Source: Silurus meridionalis (taxonomy: Eukaryota; Chordata; Actinopteri; Siluriformes; Siluridae). Taken from it: 64,000 nucleotides of DNA. Of the stretch, positions 39,681 to 51,100 are shown in pieces (within the stretch, counting starts at the first letter, position 1; every line of letters starts with the position of its first letter). The stretch spans positions 7,718,060 to 7,782,059 of the forward strand of contig NC_060906.1 in assembly GCF_014805685.1 (NCBI RefSeq), given 5' to 3'. Below the pieces are notes generated by a model, which worked only from the letters and a program-made list of their open reading frames with translations, was not told where the DNA came from and did not search any database. The translations under genes were made by a program, and so were the position numbers.

Positions 39681-40621
39681 TCACTGCCACTCGGCCTCTT
39701 TTCTTATGTTTGTGTGACTAAACAAGGCATGGCAAATTTGGCAATGGAATCAGATGATCACCAACCTGTGAAGAGCTCCCCAATCCACATCCGCATGGCC
39801 TCCCTGGATTAGCTGTCTGTTTGCCTAATAATTTTAATCTCGGGATGTAGGAACAGGGTGGGAGTCCTGGAATAAACATCCCATCGGCTTGGACTTCCTT
39901 CCAAGACTTATGACATGAAGTTAAGGTTTGAAGTCGATCACCAGACCTGGCTGTCAGACACATAAGTCGAGATGTCCACTTGCCAGACTAGGAATGTTTT
40001 ACATTGTCCGGGGGAATGTACACATGAAGAACAAGGGTGGGTCTGTGACACTTCTATGACCTGGACTGGAAAGCCGAGGTTTACTAGGTCTGGATGAATG
40101 GCAATGAATCAATAATCAGAGACTATACAGAAGATAGTGAATGGCAATCATGTGTCATATTTGTCAGGAATTGGTTTCAACGACATATGCACCTGCTCAA
40201 GTGTTTTCTTAGATCATTGGTAGTAAAGCAGTGAATTTGCATAGCAGGCACATGTATTTTCAACAATCTCACCCAGTTACATTTATTTGCCATAATTCCA
40301 TTTTGACAGCATTTTATTTTACTGAAAATCAGGTTATTATAGGAGCCAAGCCTTTTCGAAGGAACATTGTGCCTTCGATCCCCTTTAAATGCTCATACTA
40401 TTGTATAATTAACCAAGAGTTACATGGAAATTTCAATGACTGAATGACTCATGGGTCGTCAAATTTAAGCACATTATGTACATGTTTGCTATGTCGCCCC
40501 CCTTACCACCCCCTGATGTCAGATACACACCCATACACACACGCATACACACACCCACCCTTTCAGCTTTGTTGAGGAGGGAATCGAGGGCGGGGGTGTG
40601 TGCGTGTGTGTGTGTCTCGGA
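39681..40621. other. Lefty proximal upstream region
   Basis: Mostly single-copy-looking, with short GT/CA-rich tracts next to the TATA box. Two further FoxH1-like octamers lie farther upstream, at 39365-39372 and 38888-38895. No gene. Confidence 0.5.
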
Positions 40622-40624
40622 TGC

Positions 40625-40631
40625 CTATAAA
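40625..40631 (+). promoter_or_regulatory. Lefty TATA box
   Basis: TATAAAG lies 97 bp upstream of the lefty ATG, in a single-copy GC-richer stretch that follows a short GT/CA-rich tract (about 40525-40615). The spacing fits a 5' UTR of about 65-70 bases. Tightly induced embryonic signalling genes often have TATA promoters. Confidence 0.6.
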
Positions 40632-40721
40632 GTGCGAAGCTGGCTGTCAAAGCGCCAGTGTTTAATTTCCACTGTGTGCCAGAAGGACTAAAGAGCTTCA
40701 ATAACTTCTCGGGAGATAAGC

Positions 40722-42646
40722 ATGGCTTCGACTTTGATCTCCTGCTTCCTCTGTGCGGTTGTTCTGACCCTGGGGCACGCGTTTACGCAGGACGACATGA
40801 AAGACGCCCTGCTGAAAAAGCTCGGACTCGACGAGGTTCCTCAGATACACAAGCGGGACCTGGAGAACCTTGTGGTGCCTGCGCACGTGAAGAGCAAATA
40901 TGTGTCTATGCTGAAGCTTCACCACGAGAGGAGGCGCCGCTCTCTGCCCAGTCTGGCAGGGATTTTACGCGGCATTCCAGGCAACGCAGGTAAGCCATCG
41001 TGCCATCATCATCTTCATCATTTTTATTCTTATTATTGGGGGTGTTGGTGGTTAGAGGTATTAGTGGGGCTGTTGGTGATGGTGTTAGTGGTGTGACACC
41101 TTTAGAAAATGCGCGCGCAACGCGTTTGGAGAGGTGGCTCACTTCATCGGTGTTACTTTTTGCAGACATCTCCGGGGAGTTCGTGTATTCCGACACAACT
41201 CGTCAGCGCGTGGTGTTCGAGATGACCTCGAGGATTCCCGACAACAGCGAGGTGACCATGGCCGAGCTGAAGCTTTACAAGAAAGCGCCACACAAGCGAG
41301 CCATGCCCGAGAGGAAGGGCCAGAGGCCGGTCAACAACGCGCGGGTCAGCGTCTACTGGGTGGAGGTGCTCGGGAACGGCTCGAACCGCACTTCCCTCGT
41401 TGACTCCAGGTACGTCCAACTCCAGATGATGTCCTTGGTGTTGCAGCTGTCTGCCCCCCCCTGACTGCCTGACACTCAATGTGCGCGGTTACCTTGTGCC
41501 CTCAGGTTGATTCCCATCCATGAGTCGGGCTGGAAGAGCTTCGATGTCACACAGGCTGTACATTACTGGTCCAAGAGCGAGAGGAACACACCAATGCACC
41601 TGGAGGTGTGGATCGAGGGCGAGAGACACGGCAGTTACGCAGCGGAAATGGCCAAGAGCGTCCAGTTTAGCACCCAGGAGCCGAGCGACATCCTGGGCAA
41701 ACCTGAGCTCGTCCTCTACACACTGAACCTGGAAGAGTTTGGGTGAGCATATGTATAATTATATATGATAGATGTCTATTTCAAGAAAGTGTGTTCGGTG
41801 TGTTTTGTCACTTGAAAAAAAAAAAATCCTTTGGAAAATCCATGCAATTTTCCATATGGTGTCTTTAGGACAACGGTCCATGATTTTTGATTTATTTATT
41901 TATTTATTTAATCACGGACCCGTTTCAAGCAATTTTTCCAAGCACGATCGGGAGTGTTTTTATATTGTCACGCGCAAAAACGTGCATTATATTACTGTTA
42001 TACATATACGATTAATCATGCATCATGAATTCATCTCATGCAACTTATGCATCATTCATTCATCATGCAGAATCAGTGCGAGCTGCATTTTTCGAAGCTT
42101 AGGGAATAAGAAACTGCTACTGTAACAAGTGTGGGGAAATTGGCACAGGCAGAAATTAATTTTTTTATTTTGAAATAAAACGCTTTCCTGTGCGGCTGGG
42201 TACAAAAACATCTTTGCACTTTAGAGCGGTTTTTTTGTGTGGGAACGCATACGTATTTAGTCTTTTATTGGAATAATTTGCATTTAAACTAATAAAAGTA
42301 TTTGTATTTTTCCTCCAGCTCCCAGGGCGACTGCGAGCCAAGCAAAAGCAGGGAGACGTGCTGCCGTGAGGAGCATTTCATCAACTTCCGCGCTCTGACC
42401 TGGACGCAGTATTGGGTGATCGAGCCCGCGGGTTACCGCGCGTTCCGGTGCGCGGGGAGCTGCAGGCAGCCGCAGCGCGCGCCGCACGCGTACGGAGCGC
42501 GCAAATGCGCGGCGGTGGAGAGCGCGCCGCTGCCCATGATGTACCTGGTGAAGAAGGGCGAGTACACCGAGATCGAAGTGGCCGAGTTTCCCAACATGAT
42601 TGTGGAGAAGTGCGGCTGCGCCATGGACAACGTGTCCCTCGTGTGA
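40722..42646 (+). CDS. lefty: Lefty, secreted Nodal antagonist (TGF-beta superfamily), four exons
   Basis: Complete gene. Exons are 40722-40989, 41166-41409, 41506-41742 and 42319-42646, with GT-AG introns of 176, 96 and 576 bp. The phases join to 358 residues, the usual Lefty length. A hydrophobic signal peptide spans about residues 1-20. A basic furin-type RRRR site at 70-73 precedes a Ser, and a second basic stretch lies at about 130-143. Exon 4 encodes the cysteine-knot domain, including FRCAGSC and the terminal KCGCAMDN. Where most TGF-beta ligands have a Cys-Cys pair there is only one Cys (ARKCAAVESAP), so the dimerising cysteine is missing, as is typical of Lefty. Lefty binds Nodal and its EGF-CFC co-receptors and limits mesendoderm and left-right signalling. 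Whether this is the lft1 or lft2 duplicate cannot be decided here. Confidence 0.95.
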
Positions 42647-42890
42647 GGGCACCCCCTCCAAAAAAAATCTTCAAACGTACAGTACTTAACATTTTTCTTT
42701 TAAAACTGGAACTATTTTTTTTCCTTTTTATTCCTTCTTTTCTCCAGAATCTCCTCGAGCACTTTGTAAAAAGTTGTTATGTATTTGATGTATTCAAACG
42801 TATTATTATTATTTGTATTATTATTATTATTGTTATTTTTTTTTTTCGCATTGACAGTCGACATTAAACTGATTAAAAGCTCTATTTTGG
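42647..42890 (+). other. Lefty 3' UTR with polyadenylation signals
   Basis: After the TGA at 42644-42646 comes AT-rich sequence with a TTATT-rich tract (about 42800-42845), resembling AU-rich instability elements. ATTAAA hexamers follow at 42863-42868 and 42872-42877. Cleavage is therefore expected near 42890, giving a short UTR. Confidence 0.55.
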
Positions 42891-43198
42891 ATCACTCTTT
42901 CACTGCGTCGACATTTTTCCACTGCCGTGTGTGTGAACGCACAGTGTTGATTGGAGTGTTTGTGTTTGCATGGATTGCAGACTGTTGGCACACAAGTCCA
43001 TCACAGCTTTGTTTGCTCGGTTTTGCATACACGACACTAAACGCGCATTGTGCGAGCTATAGTTTGAAGACTGTCCATCAAACTCGGTGTAGATCCATAT
43101 ATGAACCTCTCACTGAAGTTCTATCACAGGAGCTCTGTATATATGCTCTAAAATGTTTTTCAGATAAAAACTAAGTGCTAACAGAGTACACATGCAAC

Positions 43199-43237
43199 CA
43201 TGGGCGTAAATCCCGGGGGGGAGATAGGACGGACATG

Positions 43238-43284
<47 letters not shown>

Positions 43285-44160
43285 AAAAAAAAAAACCAAA
43301 AACATTATTTAAAAAAAATCCCACTCTCTATTGTGAAAAATACATGTATGTATACCTAAATATTGTGTAAGTAGAAAAAAACTGCATTTAGAAACAGTTG
43401 AGTTCCCCCCTCTCCTTCCTCACAGTGGTTTGACCCACTGCCTGCTTTCCCAGTTCATCTCACCTTCTCTACACACACGAGTCAGGTGTGTGTCTGCGGC
43501 CCAATTAATGTTCAACTCCATTAACTAGGGTGTTATATTCTCTTTAAATAAAGCGATTCTCTTTAATGTAGTAGATGCAGATTCATTTATAGATTAGTTG
43601 CGGCAAAAATGCTGATTAATGATGTAATTTTCCATGAATCTGCTCTATTAGAGATTAAAATATCACTTATCTAGTGAACGTTAGCTTGTTTACAATAGCT
43701 TGTAGCATAGTGCACTGACACTAACACACCAAAGCCGTTTCCCATGCAGTGTTTTATTTGGGACGACTTGGTATAATGTTAATTTAACATTAACACACAA
43801 TTAGCATATTGTTTATCTGTGCATTTACTAAATGATCACTGTGCTACATCTGAACTGACCACACTGTATTTTTATAATCAATTTCTATTGTTTTTAAGTG
43901 TCTTAATTAAATTTAAATACAATTGTAACCCTTTTTTTAATTCCTTGTTTTGCTTTGTCATTGAACCTGAGAAAAACTTTGAAAAGAACCATAATGACGC
44001 TACAATAATAATAATAAAAGCAAAGTTGTTCACTGTGGGGACACTGTGTCTTTATAAGTACAATTTGACTATTATTTGTGTCCCCCTTCAAAAATTGCTC
44101 ATGAGAAATTTTATATTTATTGTCCCCCCCCCCTACTATTAAATGAAATTTACACCCATG
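43199..44160. mobile_element. Non-autonomous hAT-type element, 962 bp, with 8-bp target-site duplication
   Basis: Left end CATGGGCGTAAATCCCGGGG; right end, inverted, CATGGGTGTAAATTTCAT with a C-rich run before it. Flanking 8-mers CATGCAAC (43191-43198) and CATGTAAC (44161-44168) match at 7 of 8. There is an internal GT microsatellite (about 43237-43280). No transposase frame. It sits about 300 bp after the lefty polyadenylation signals. Confidence 0.75.
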
Positions 44161-44588
44161 CATGTAACCATCCAAAACCCACTTAACAGTGACCTACAGA
44201 TAAAAATATAAAATAACGTGTCTATTGTTAACCATTTTAACCAGATTCAGTTAAATGTATTTGAGGGAAAAAAAGCCATTTGGAAAACCTTTTGAAAAAT
44301 AAGGACTTAATTTTTCTCAACAGAGGATTGTACTATTGTACTATAAATTGGATTGTTTCTCACAGCACTATAAATTCCCCATTTGTTACGCAGATTACGA
44401 TCATGTTTTCTGGATTTATATTTAAATACGAAATCATATGAAAGGAAACCATGTAGTCGTCTATTTTTAGTCCATGGCCCTCAACCCTCATAGGAAAATG
44501 TTTGGACACCTGTTATAGAATAGTTAAAGTACCAGATTAGGACTATAAAGTTAAAAATTACATTTCTCTCGCTCATATACATCTCATT

Positions 44589-44636
<48 letters not shown>

Positions 44637-44904
44637 CTAATGAATGAGCCAGTGGCAGCACTGCCAAGAAAATCTGGGGATTGTATCCCTAAGCATTTGT
44701 GTATTAAAAGCCAAGAAGATGGATTTGGACTGTAATTAGCTCAAAGTATGAAATGACAATGTAGATACAACATAGCATGATTGGTGAATATTTTGCAGAC
44801 AAATTGTCATGTGAAACGTTCTGCTAGTCGCCCAACACAAACTTCGGAGAAACATCTGAAAGAAAGTGGTGGTGAAGCGAGGCAAAGCAGCACCAACAGA
44901 AACA

Positions 44905-46592
44905 GGTTTATATGTTTATTACAGTTTAAAACGCCATGGACACCTTTGCACTATCAAACTAGGACAGGTTTTACCTTGTATGATAAATAGCACGATACAA
45001 AAAAAGTTAGAAGTAAACCAAAGGACACTTGATGCATCGAGCCACAATGCCCTAAATCCACTCCTGCAACTCCGCTCGCTTGATAAAACATTTCCTATAA
45101 CTTCATTCACAGACACCCTGCTCCTATAAAGTACATGAATACAGCGATTATACTTGATATGGGGGGAAAAACGAAAAACAAAAAAAGACCTGATTTAAAG
45201 AGGGGGAAACGACAGAGTCCAAATCCAGCTAGTTATTCTCCAGGATATAAAACATAACTGAGTACAGTGCACTTTTTCTAATTACAGTTAATGAAATAGC
45301 TGCCAAGATATTGGTGGTCATTTTCACACCACATACCCAGAATTGCACCACTTGCCATAGCAAAAGACTCAAATATAAAAGAGCAGGGCTGAATTATCTG
45401 CAAAACCTTTGTTTTTCTTTTCTATGATTTACTTCTGAAACCAAAAGAAACACTATTCCTCAGTGTTTACATATTGATCTCAAAGATATTAAACAAACTT
45501 GATTTGTGGAAGATGACTGCTCTTACATTTACCTTCTACTACAGTCTGGGGAACCTGCACTGAAATAGACAGTCAAGATCTTTTCATTGTGACAGAGTGT
45601 AATGACTAGATGCTTTAACAAGTAGAAGGTTTAACTAGAAGCACATTATATTTTTTTATATATATATATTCCAATCAAGTTGCAGTTTGTGTAACATATC
45701 GCAAGATTACTATAGTGCCATTCAAACTGAAACGTATCATAGCAGAGATTATGAACAGACCTGAAGATTATGGTGAGAGAACGTGACAAATAACTATGAC
45801 CCTGATACAGGATTGGCGTCTGTACACCGCGTGTATCCTTTGATTCTGGACCAGATATACGAGTTTGTGTTCTTAAACCAAGAAAGGCTAAACAAAATCA
45901 GTCATCAACTTCCTCAAAGGCTAGCTTGTCAATAAAGAAGTCAATAAAAACCCAAAAACAAACAAAAAAATAATCAATCCAAGTTGTACAAAAGCAAATA
46001 ACCCATTTATTGTAAACCTATGGAGATGAAACTAGTACACACTGGACTGAAAACACAAACAGGATAAGCAATATGTTAGGGATAAAATAGAATGGGTTTC
46101 TCATTAATGGAAGAGGCTTTTGCTAAATAACTACAACTGCCTTTTAACAGCCTTTAAAACGTGACCATCAGATCTGCAAGATCCGATTTTCAAATGCCAT
46201 GATACTTGCACAAAAAAAAAAAAAAAAACCATACTTGCAAAATAATAATTTACATTTAGTAAAAATGACAATAAAATCCACATCTCTGAAATCCAAAATC
46301 ATTCCATGCAGAAAAAAAAAAGAACAATGTGGTTCTTTATAGGATATCAAAACAAAGCTAAAATAAGGAGAGGAGGGGGCGAAGTTTTTTTTTTACAAAC
46401 AGGTAAGGAAAAGAAACCCCTCACATCTACAGGTGACCTGATGTTGGGATGTGGAATGCATGTCCACGTGTAAATCATCTTAAAACACGTTTTATTAATT
46501 TTTTTAAAAGACAGTAAAAGTAGATCGTTGGGGCTCTGTGGTCACAAGAGGGAGTCCTCCACATGCCACTAGTCTTTAATACAAAAGCCCAT
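44905..46592 (-). other. hnrnpu: Probable long hnrnpu 3' UTR
   Basis: About 1.7 kb of AT-rich sequence after the stop, free of recognisable transposons in a region otherwise full of them, as expected for a conserved UTR. An AATAAA on the minus strand at 44920-44915 is the best distal polyadenylation signal. Another candidate lies near 46010. The exact end is unproven. Confidence 0.45.
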
Positions 46593-48188
46593 TTAATAAT
46601 ATCCTGGGTGGTACTGCTGACTCCATGGCTTCTGGTTCCAGAACTAAAGATATCAAGAAAAAGGGGCCCGGTTAATTATCATAATAAATATCTTAATATA
46701 ATCAAATTTTAAGTTGTTCTGCTGATTCATTTTGAATTTACTATGAAATATTCCACTGGTAAGGCTCTCAGAGTAAAGCTGCCCTTATAACAAGTATGCT
46801 GTTTTAAAAAAAAAAAAAAAAAACCAACACCCCAACTTACCCCCTGCTGCCAGCTCTGATTGAAGGCTTGGGCTTTATTCATGCCAAAGTTCCCATTCCT
46901 GTTGCCATATCCTCCACGATTCTGCTGGTTTCCTCCACGTCCACGGAATTTCTATTAAAAAAAAAAAAAAATTGTATTAGTGTATTTACTTTTTGGTTCA
47001 CATGCAATGTGATGCTTTCGTTTTAAATTCTAAAAAGAGACAAAACTCTGTACGTTAGTCATACGTACCGGGTTGAAATTGCCCCTGCTTGGTCCACCAC
47101 CGTGACCACCTCCACGATTCATGTTTCCCCTGTGCATTGGCTTGCCACGGTTCATAGCACCGCCTCTGTTCGACATGTTCCCCATGCCACCTCGAGAAGG
47201 AGGTCCCCTAGGCACCATGTTCCTGTTTGGAGGTCCTCCACCACCTCGGCCAAAACCACCACGATTTGGGAAGCCGCCTCTAAAGGCAGGAGGTGGCAGA
47301 GCACCTCTGGGTGGCCTACCGTAGCCTCCACGGGGACCAGGCACTAAAAAAATCCAAATAAAAATCAGATTTTACACCAAAAAGAAAAACAAACAAGTTT
47401 TTTTAATTTTTTTTTTTTAAGCAGAGTACACACTCAATAGAATGGTGAAAGAAACGTGATTGCCCAGCAGAGGTCATTAAAGAAGTCGGCATCCAATGTG
47501 CTTAACGCTTTTCATTTAAAATGTTACCGTCTCGAATGCTTGCATTACTACTGATTTAGCATTGAATGTTTTGACAGTCTAAAGTGGATTTTCTTTGTGC
47601 CAAAAAAAAAAAATACATAAGTGCGGTTAGTTAAAGCAAATGGAACATGGAGTAGGTGAATACTTTTGCAGACAAGGTAGAAATCAAGCACTCGCAAACC
47701 TTGTTCCGATTTTCCAGTTGATGCTACTTGGAGATTTAATTTCTTGCTAATTAAAATATATATATTTTTACACAAATTCAAGTTATCTTGAATGACCACA
47801 GGCATGTCCTTAATCACAAGTTTGCAACTAAATTTAACTAAGTGTCTTAAACGTCCAGTGGGTGACAAGTCAATCACAAACCAAGAAAAGAAAATGTATG
47901 CATGGTAGAAATTGATGTCCTTACTCCCTCTGAAGTTGCCACGGTTCTGGAAAGATCCTCTGCCCCCTCGTGGACCGGGGCCACCTCCCCTGTTAAACTG
48001 GCCTTTGCCCCCTCGGCTACGAGCTCCACCTTTCTTGGGTGTGCCTTGGTTCGGCTTCTTTTCTGGAGGCAGGGAACTCTTGCTCTCCTCCTTGTATTGC
48101 TCCAAAAGCTTGGTGGCTTCTTCCTTCTGAAGCTCCAGATAGGTGACCTCGGAGAAGCAGTCACCCACTTCTGGCAATGTGTATATGC
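46593..48188 (-). CDS. hnrnpu: hnrnpu exons 11-14: RGG-box RNA-binding tail
   Basis: Exons 48188-47925, 47343-47069, 46951-46841 and 46643-46593. Exon 11 ends in phase 1 at GGA|GTAAGG, and the split codon reads Met with exon 12. The tail has many Arg-Gly-Gly, Asn-Arg-Gly-Gly and Pro-Arg-Gly-Gly repeats, then ends [10 protein letters not shown], nearly the human C-terminus. It is more Met/Pro-rich than the human tail. The last exon codes for only 16 residues. Confidence 0.94.
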
Positions 48189-51100
48189 CTGAAAAAGAGA
48201 AGTGGTAAACTCAACACCCACTGGGCTTTAACGGCATTTGAAGAGGCACAAATGAAGGACAGCATTTGCCACGAAGGACAGTTATGCCAATATTACTCTA
48301 ATTAGAACACACAGGTATAAAAACACTATATTGAGTCACAGTGTGTGGATGGTTGTTTACATGATGTCGATTGGCCACAATAAATGTTGCATTTGAGCCA
48401 CAAAGAAAGAAAACAATTATAAACAAATAAGAAACACAATATGGCCTCACTATTATAAGGTAAACTTTTTTTTAAGTCAAGATCTTTTAGCACTATGGAA
48501 ATCAAGCTGTATAGCTGTGACTGGACACAAAAACGGAAACCTTCATGGTGTTTATTGCAATAATTTATCAGCCTGTTGTAGAACAATGAGAAGCATTACA
48601 AATCACCTATTTTTACAAAGTAAAACTGCACAGGTTTAATGTTATTTATTTACTTCTTTAAGCCTGTTAGTAATAATTATAATAATAATAAATAAAAAAA
48701 CCCCGAACTGTTTAGAACTGTTAATTATATCTATAGTAACTTCCTTGCAGCAAACAGCCCTTGTATCTGAAATTGCGCACAGCTAAACAAAAGCTCACCC
48801 TTCATCTTTAACACGGCGTGCTCGGGGACGTCTTTGCCGTCTGTTTCAGCTTTTTTCTGCGTGCGCTCCTTGTAAGCCTCATCTGTGGGCAAGACGACAA
48901 CAGCTTTGCGCTGGAAGCCAGCAAACAAGCACATCTTCCTCCTCTGGGCAGCAGCAGAAACGTTGGTCTTGTAAGGAAAAATAAATAAATAAATAAGCCG
49001 GATGGAAAAAAAACCTAAAATCGGTCTCATCATATGGGCACAAACTGTTTACCTGATCCAAAATATAATTCCTCTTCTTGCGGGCTGCGATCTCAATGAA
49101 CTTGCCGAGAAAGAGAGGTGCGCTCTGGGAGATGGCAGTGAGCTTCGTTGTGTCCTTGTTCTGTCGTTTCAAACTGTTTATCTGCAAATGGAAAGTGATG
49201 TTTAACAGTAAGTATAAAGATAAACAAGTTATAATTGTTCCAACGCAAGACAAAATAAAATGCTCACCATCATCTTTTCCACAATAGTGTTAGTTCCCAG
49301 AATCGTGTATTTTCCAGGGTTCTCCTCGACATGCTTCATCACCCACGTAGTTTTCCCTGATCCAGGGAGGCCAACCATCACAATGACCTAGACAATTAGA
49401 TTGGGGGAAAAAATTTAAAATAAAAACCCACACACCATGAAAACAAGTAAATAAAAGGAGACTCAAACTGAGGTTTTGAAGGTACCTCACAGTCTTTCTT
49501 GGTCTCAGGCCCTTTGGGTCCACGAACACGTTCCTCAACTGGGATTTGTTGCATGAAAGTAAAGCCTTCTGTCTGAGGAAAATACGGAGTCTCCTTCTGT
49601 CCAAAATTAAATTCCACAGCACAGTTGTGGCAGAGAACATGGGGGAAGAGGGCACGGCCAGCCAGAGCCTCCTTATCGACTTTGAACGCCACACCGAGAT
49701 CCTTCCCGTTCTTAGAGTACGCTATTTCGACTTCATCGCCGTCGAAATTCTGTGTGGAAAAGAAGAACATTAAACAAAAAAATTAAGTGCATACTGAATA
49801 AATAAAATTTTTTTTAAATCAAGACTTGACACTTGAGAGAAATCGTACAATGCAGCAGCCAACAACATCGTTTTCGTCGAAAGCCTCGCCGTAGTCTTCG
49901 GTCACACAATTTGACGTCTTCTTGCCCTTGATAGCGAAAGAGTATGAATGCTCCTCCTCACCTGGTGAGAAACGGACCCAACCAGTCAGATAATAATAAA
50001 GAAGGTAGTATATGATGAAATACAGCATACAGAGAATCACACTTCAGATAACAAAATCACAAACAGATACCAGCTACTGCAATGGCTGTCAAGTCCGATC
50101 ATTTAAATGTATCAGAAAGTGTACCGCCTACTCCTTTTTTTAATGGTGATTATTGTTTCACTCTTGAATTCTAATCGATTAAGACTAACGAGAAAAGAAC
50201 TTTAGGAATGTAGACGTTTACCAGAGAGCACATGTAGGTTTGAAAATTTTTATAACACATACAGATCAGTGCAGTCGGTTTACTTACCAAGCAGCAAACT
50301 GCCATTAGCCAGAGACCAACCCATCTGCACATCATGGACATCCATGTTCTTACTCTTCACATGCTTCACAGGGATCTTCTCAATAATCTGCAGGTTTCAC
50401 AATTACAAGTTATTCAGATGCCCAACGTACCCTATTTATAGATAAAATGTGTGCGGTGTAATGGCACAGTCCTCACCTTCATTTCGAGGCAGACTTTGCC
50501 TTTGTTCACGCCGTAGGAAGCTCGGCCCCCTGCCCAGAGGTAAGCAAAGCTCTCCATTGTGAGTGAAGTGGCGCTGTAGCGATCTCTGGATACTTTGAAG
50601 TGCAAGTCGCAGTTGTCTACACAAACAAAGGGATTACTGAGGTGCACTCGACTACACGTGGGTGTCAGGTATACATCACAAAATGAACGATGCTCAAATG
50701 CTTACATAGGGGAGCATAACTTACATGGGTCAAGACACACCAGCGTATCATCAAACTCCTCATCCTCTTCCTCCAGAGGTGGCAGGGGAGATTTGGCCCT
50801 GAAAAAGATGAGGCACGACCATTAAACCCAAAAGACCCAATGGCTAACCAACCCTGACTGGAGTTCATACGTTGACTAAAAGGACTGTCTCGTGCAGTAA
50901 TATTTAAATAATCTTAAAAAAAGGACACAAGCTTGGTTTTACATGAAAGTAGCTTCATGGGCCAATCAGACAGCAAAGGGACTTTGAAGAAAACCCTGCT
51001 GCTCTTTGTTGTGACAGGTTGAAAATTAAGGTTATAACCCTGGATCACAAGAGACATAACTTACAATGATGCTAAATTATTAAAAAGCCCTCCAGTAACT

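Noticed and set aside
40906..41196. 96-codon minus-strand frame across lefty exon 1 and intron 1
   Set aside because: Antisense to a well-supported coding exon, with no independent support.
42412..42867. 151-codon plus-strand frame overlapping lefty exon 4
   Set aside because: Alternative frame of a GC-rich exon. The lefty cysteine-knot frame is clearly the real one.
47548..48177. 209-codon minus-strand frame continuing past hnrnpu exon 11
   Set aside because: The exon ends at the GTAAGG donor at 47924. The rest is intron, as shown by the in-phase join to 47343.
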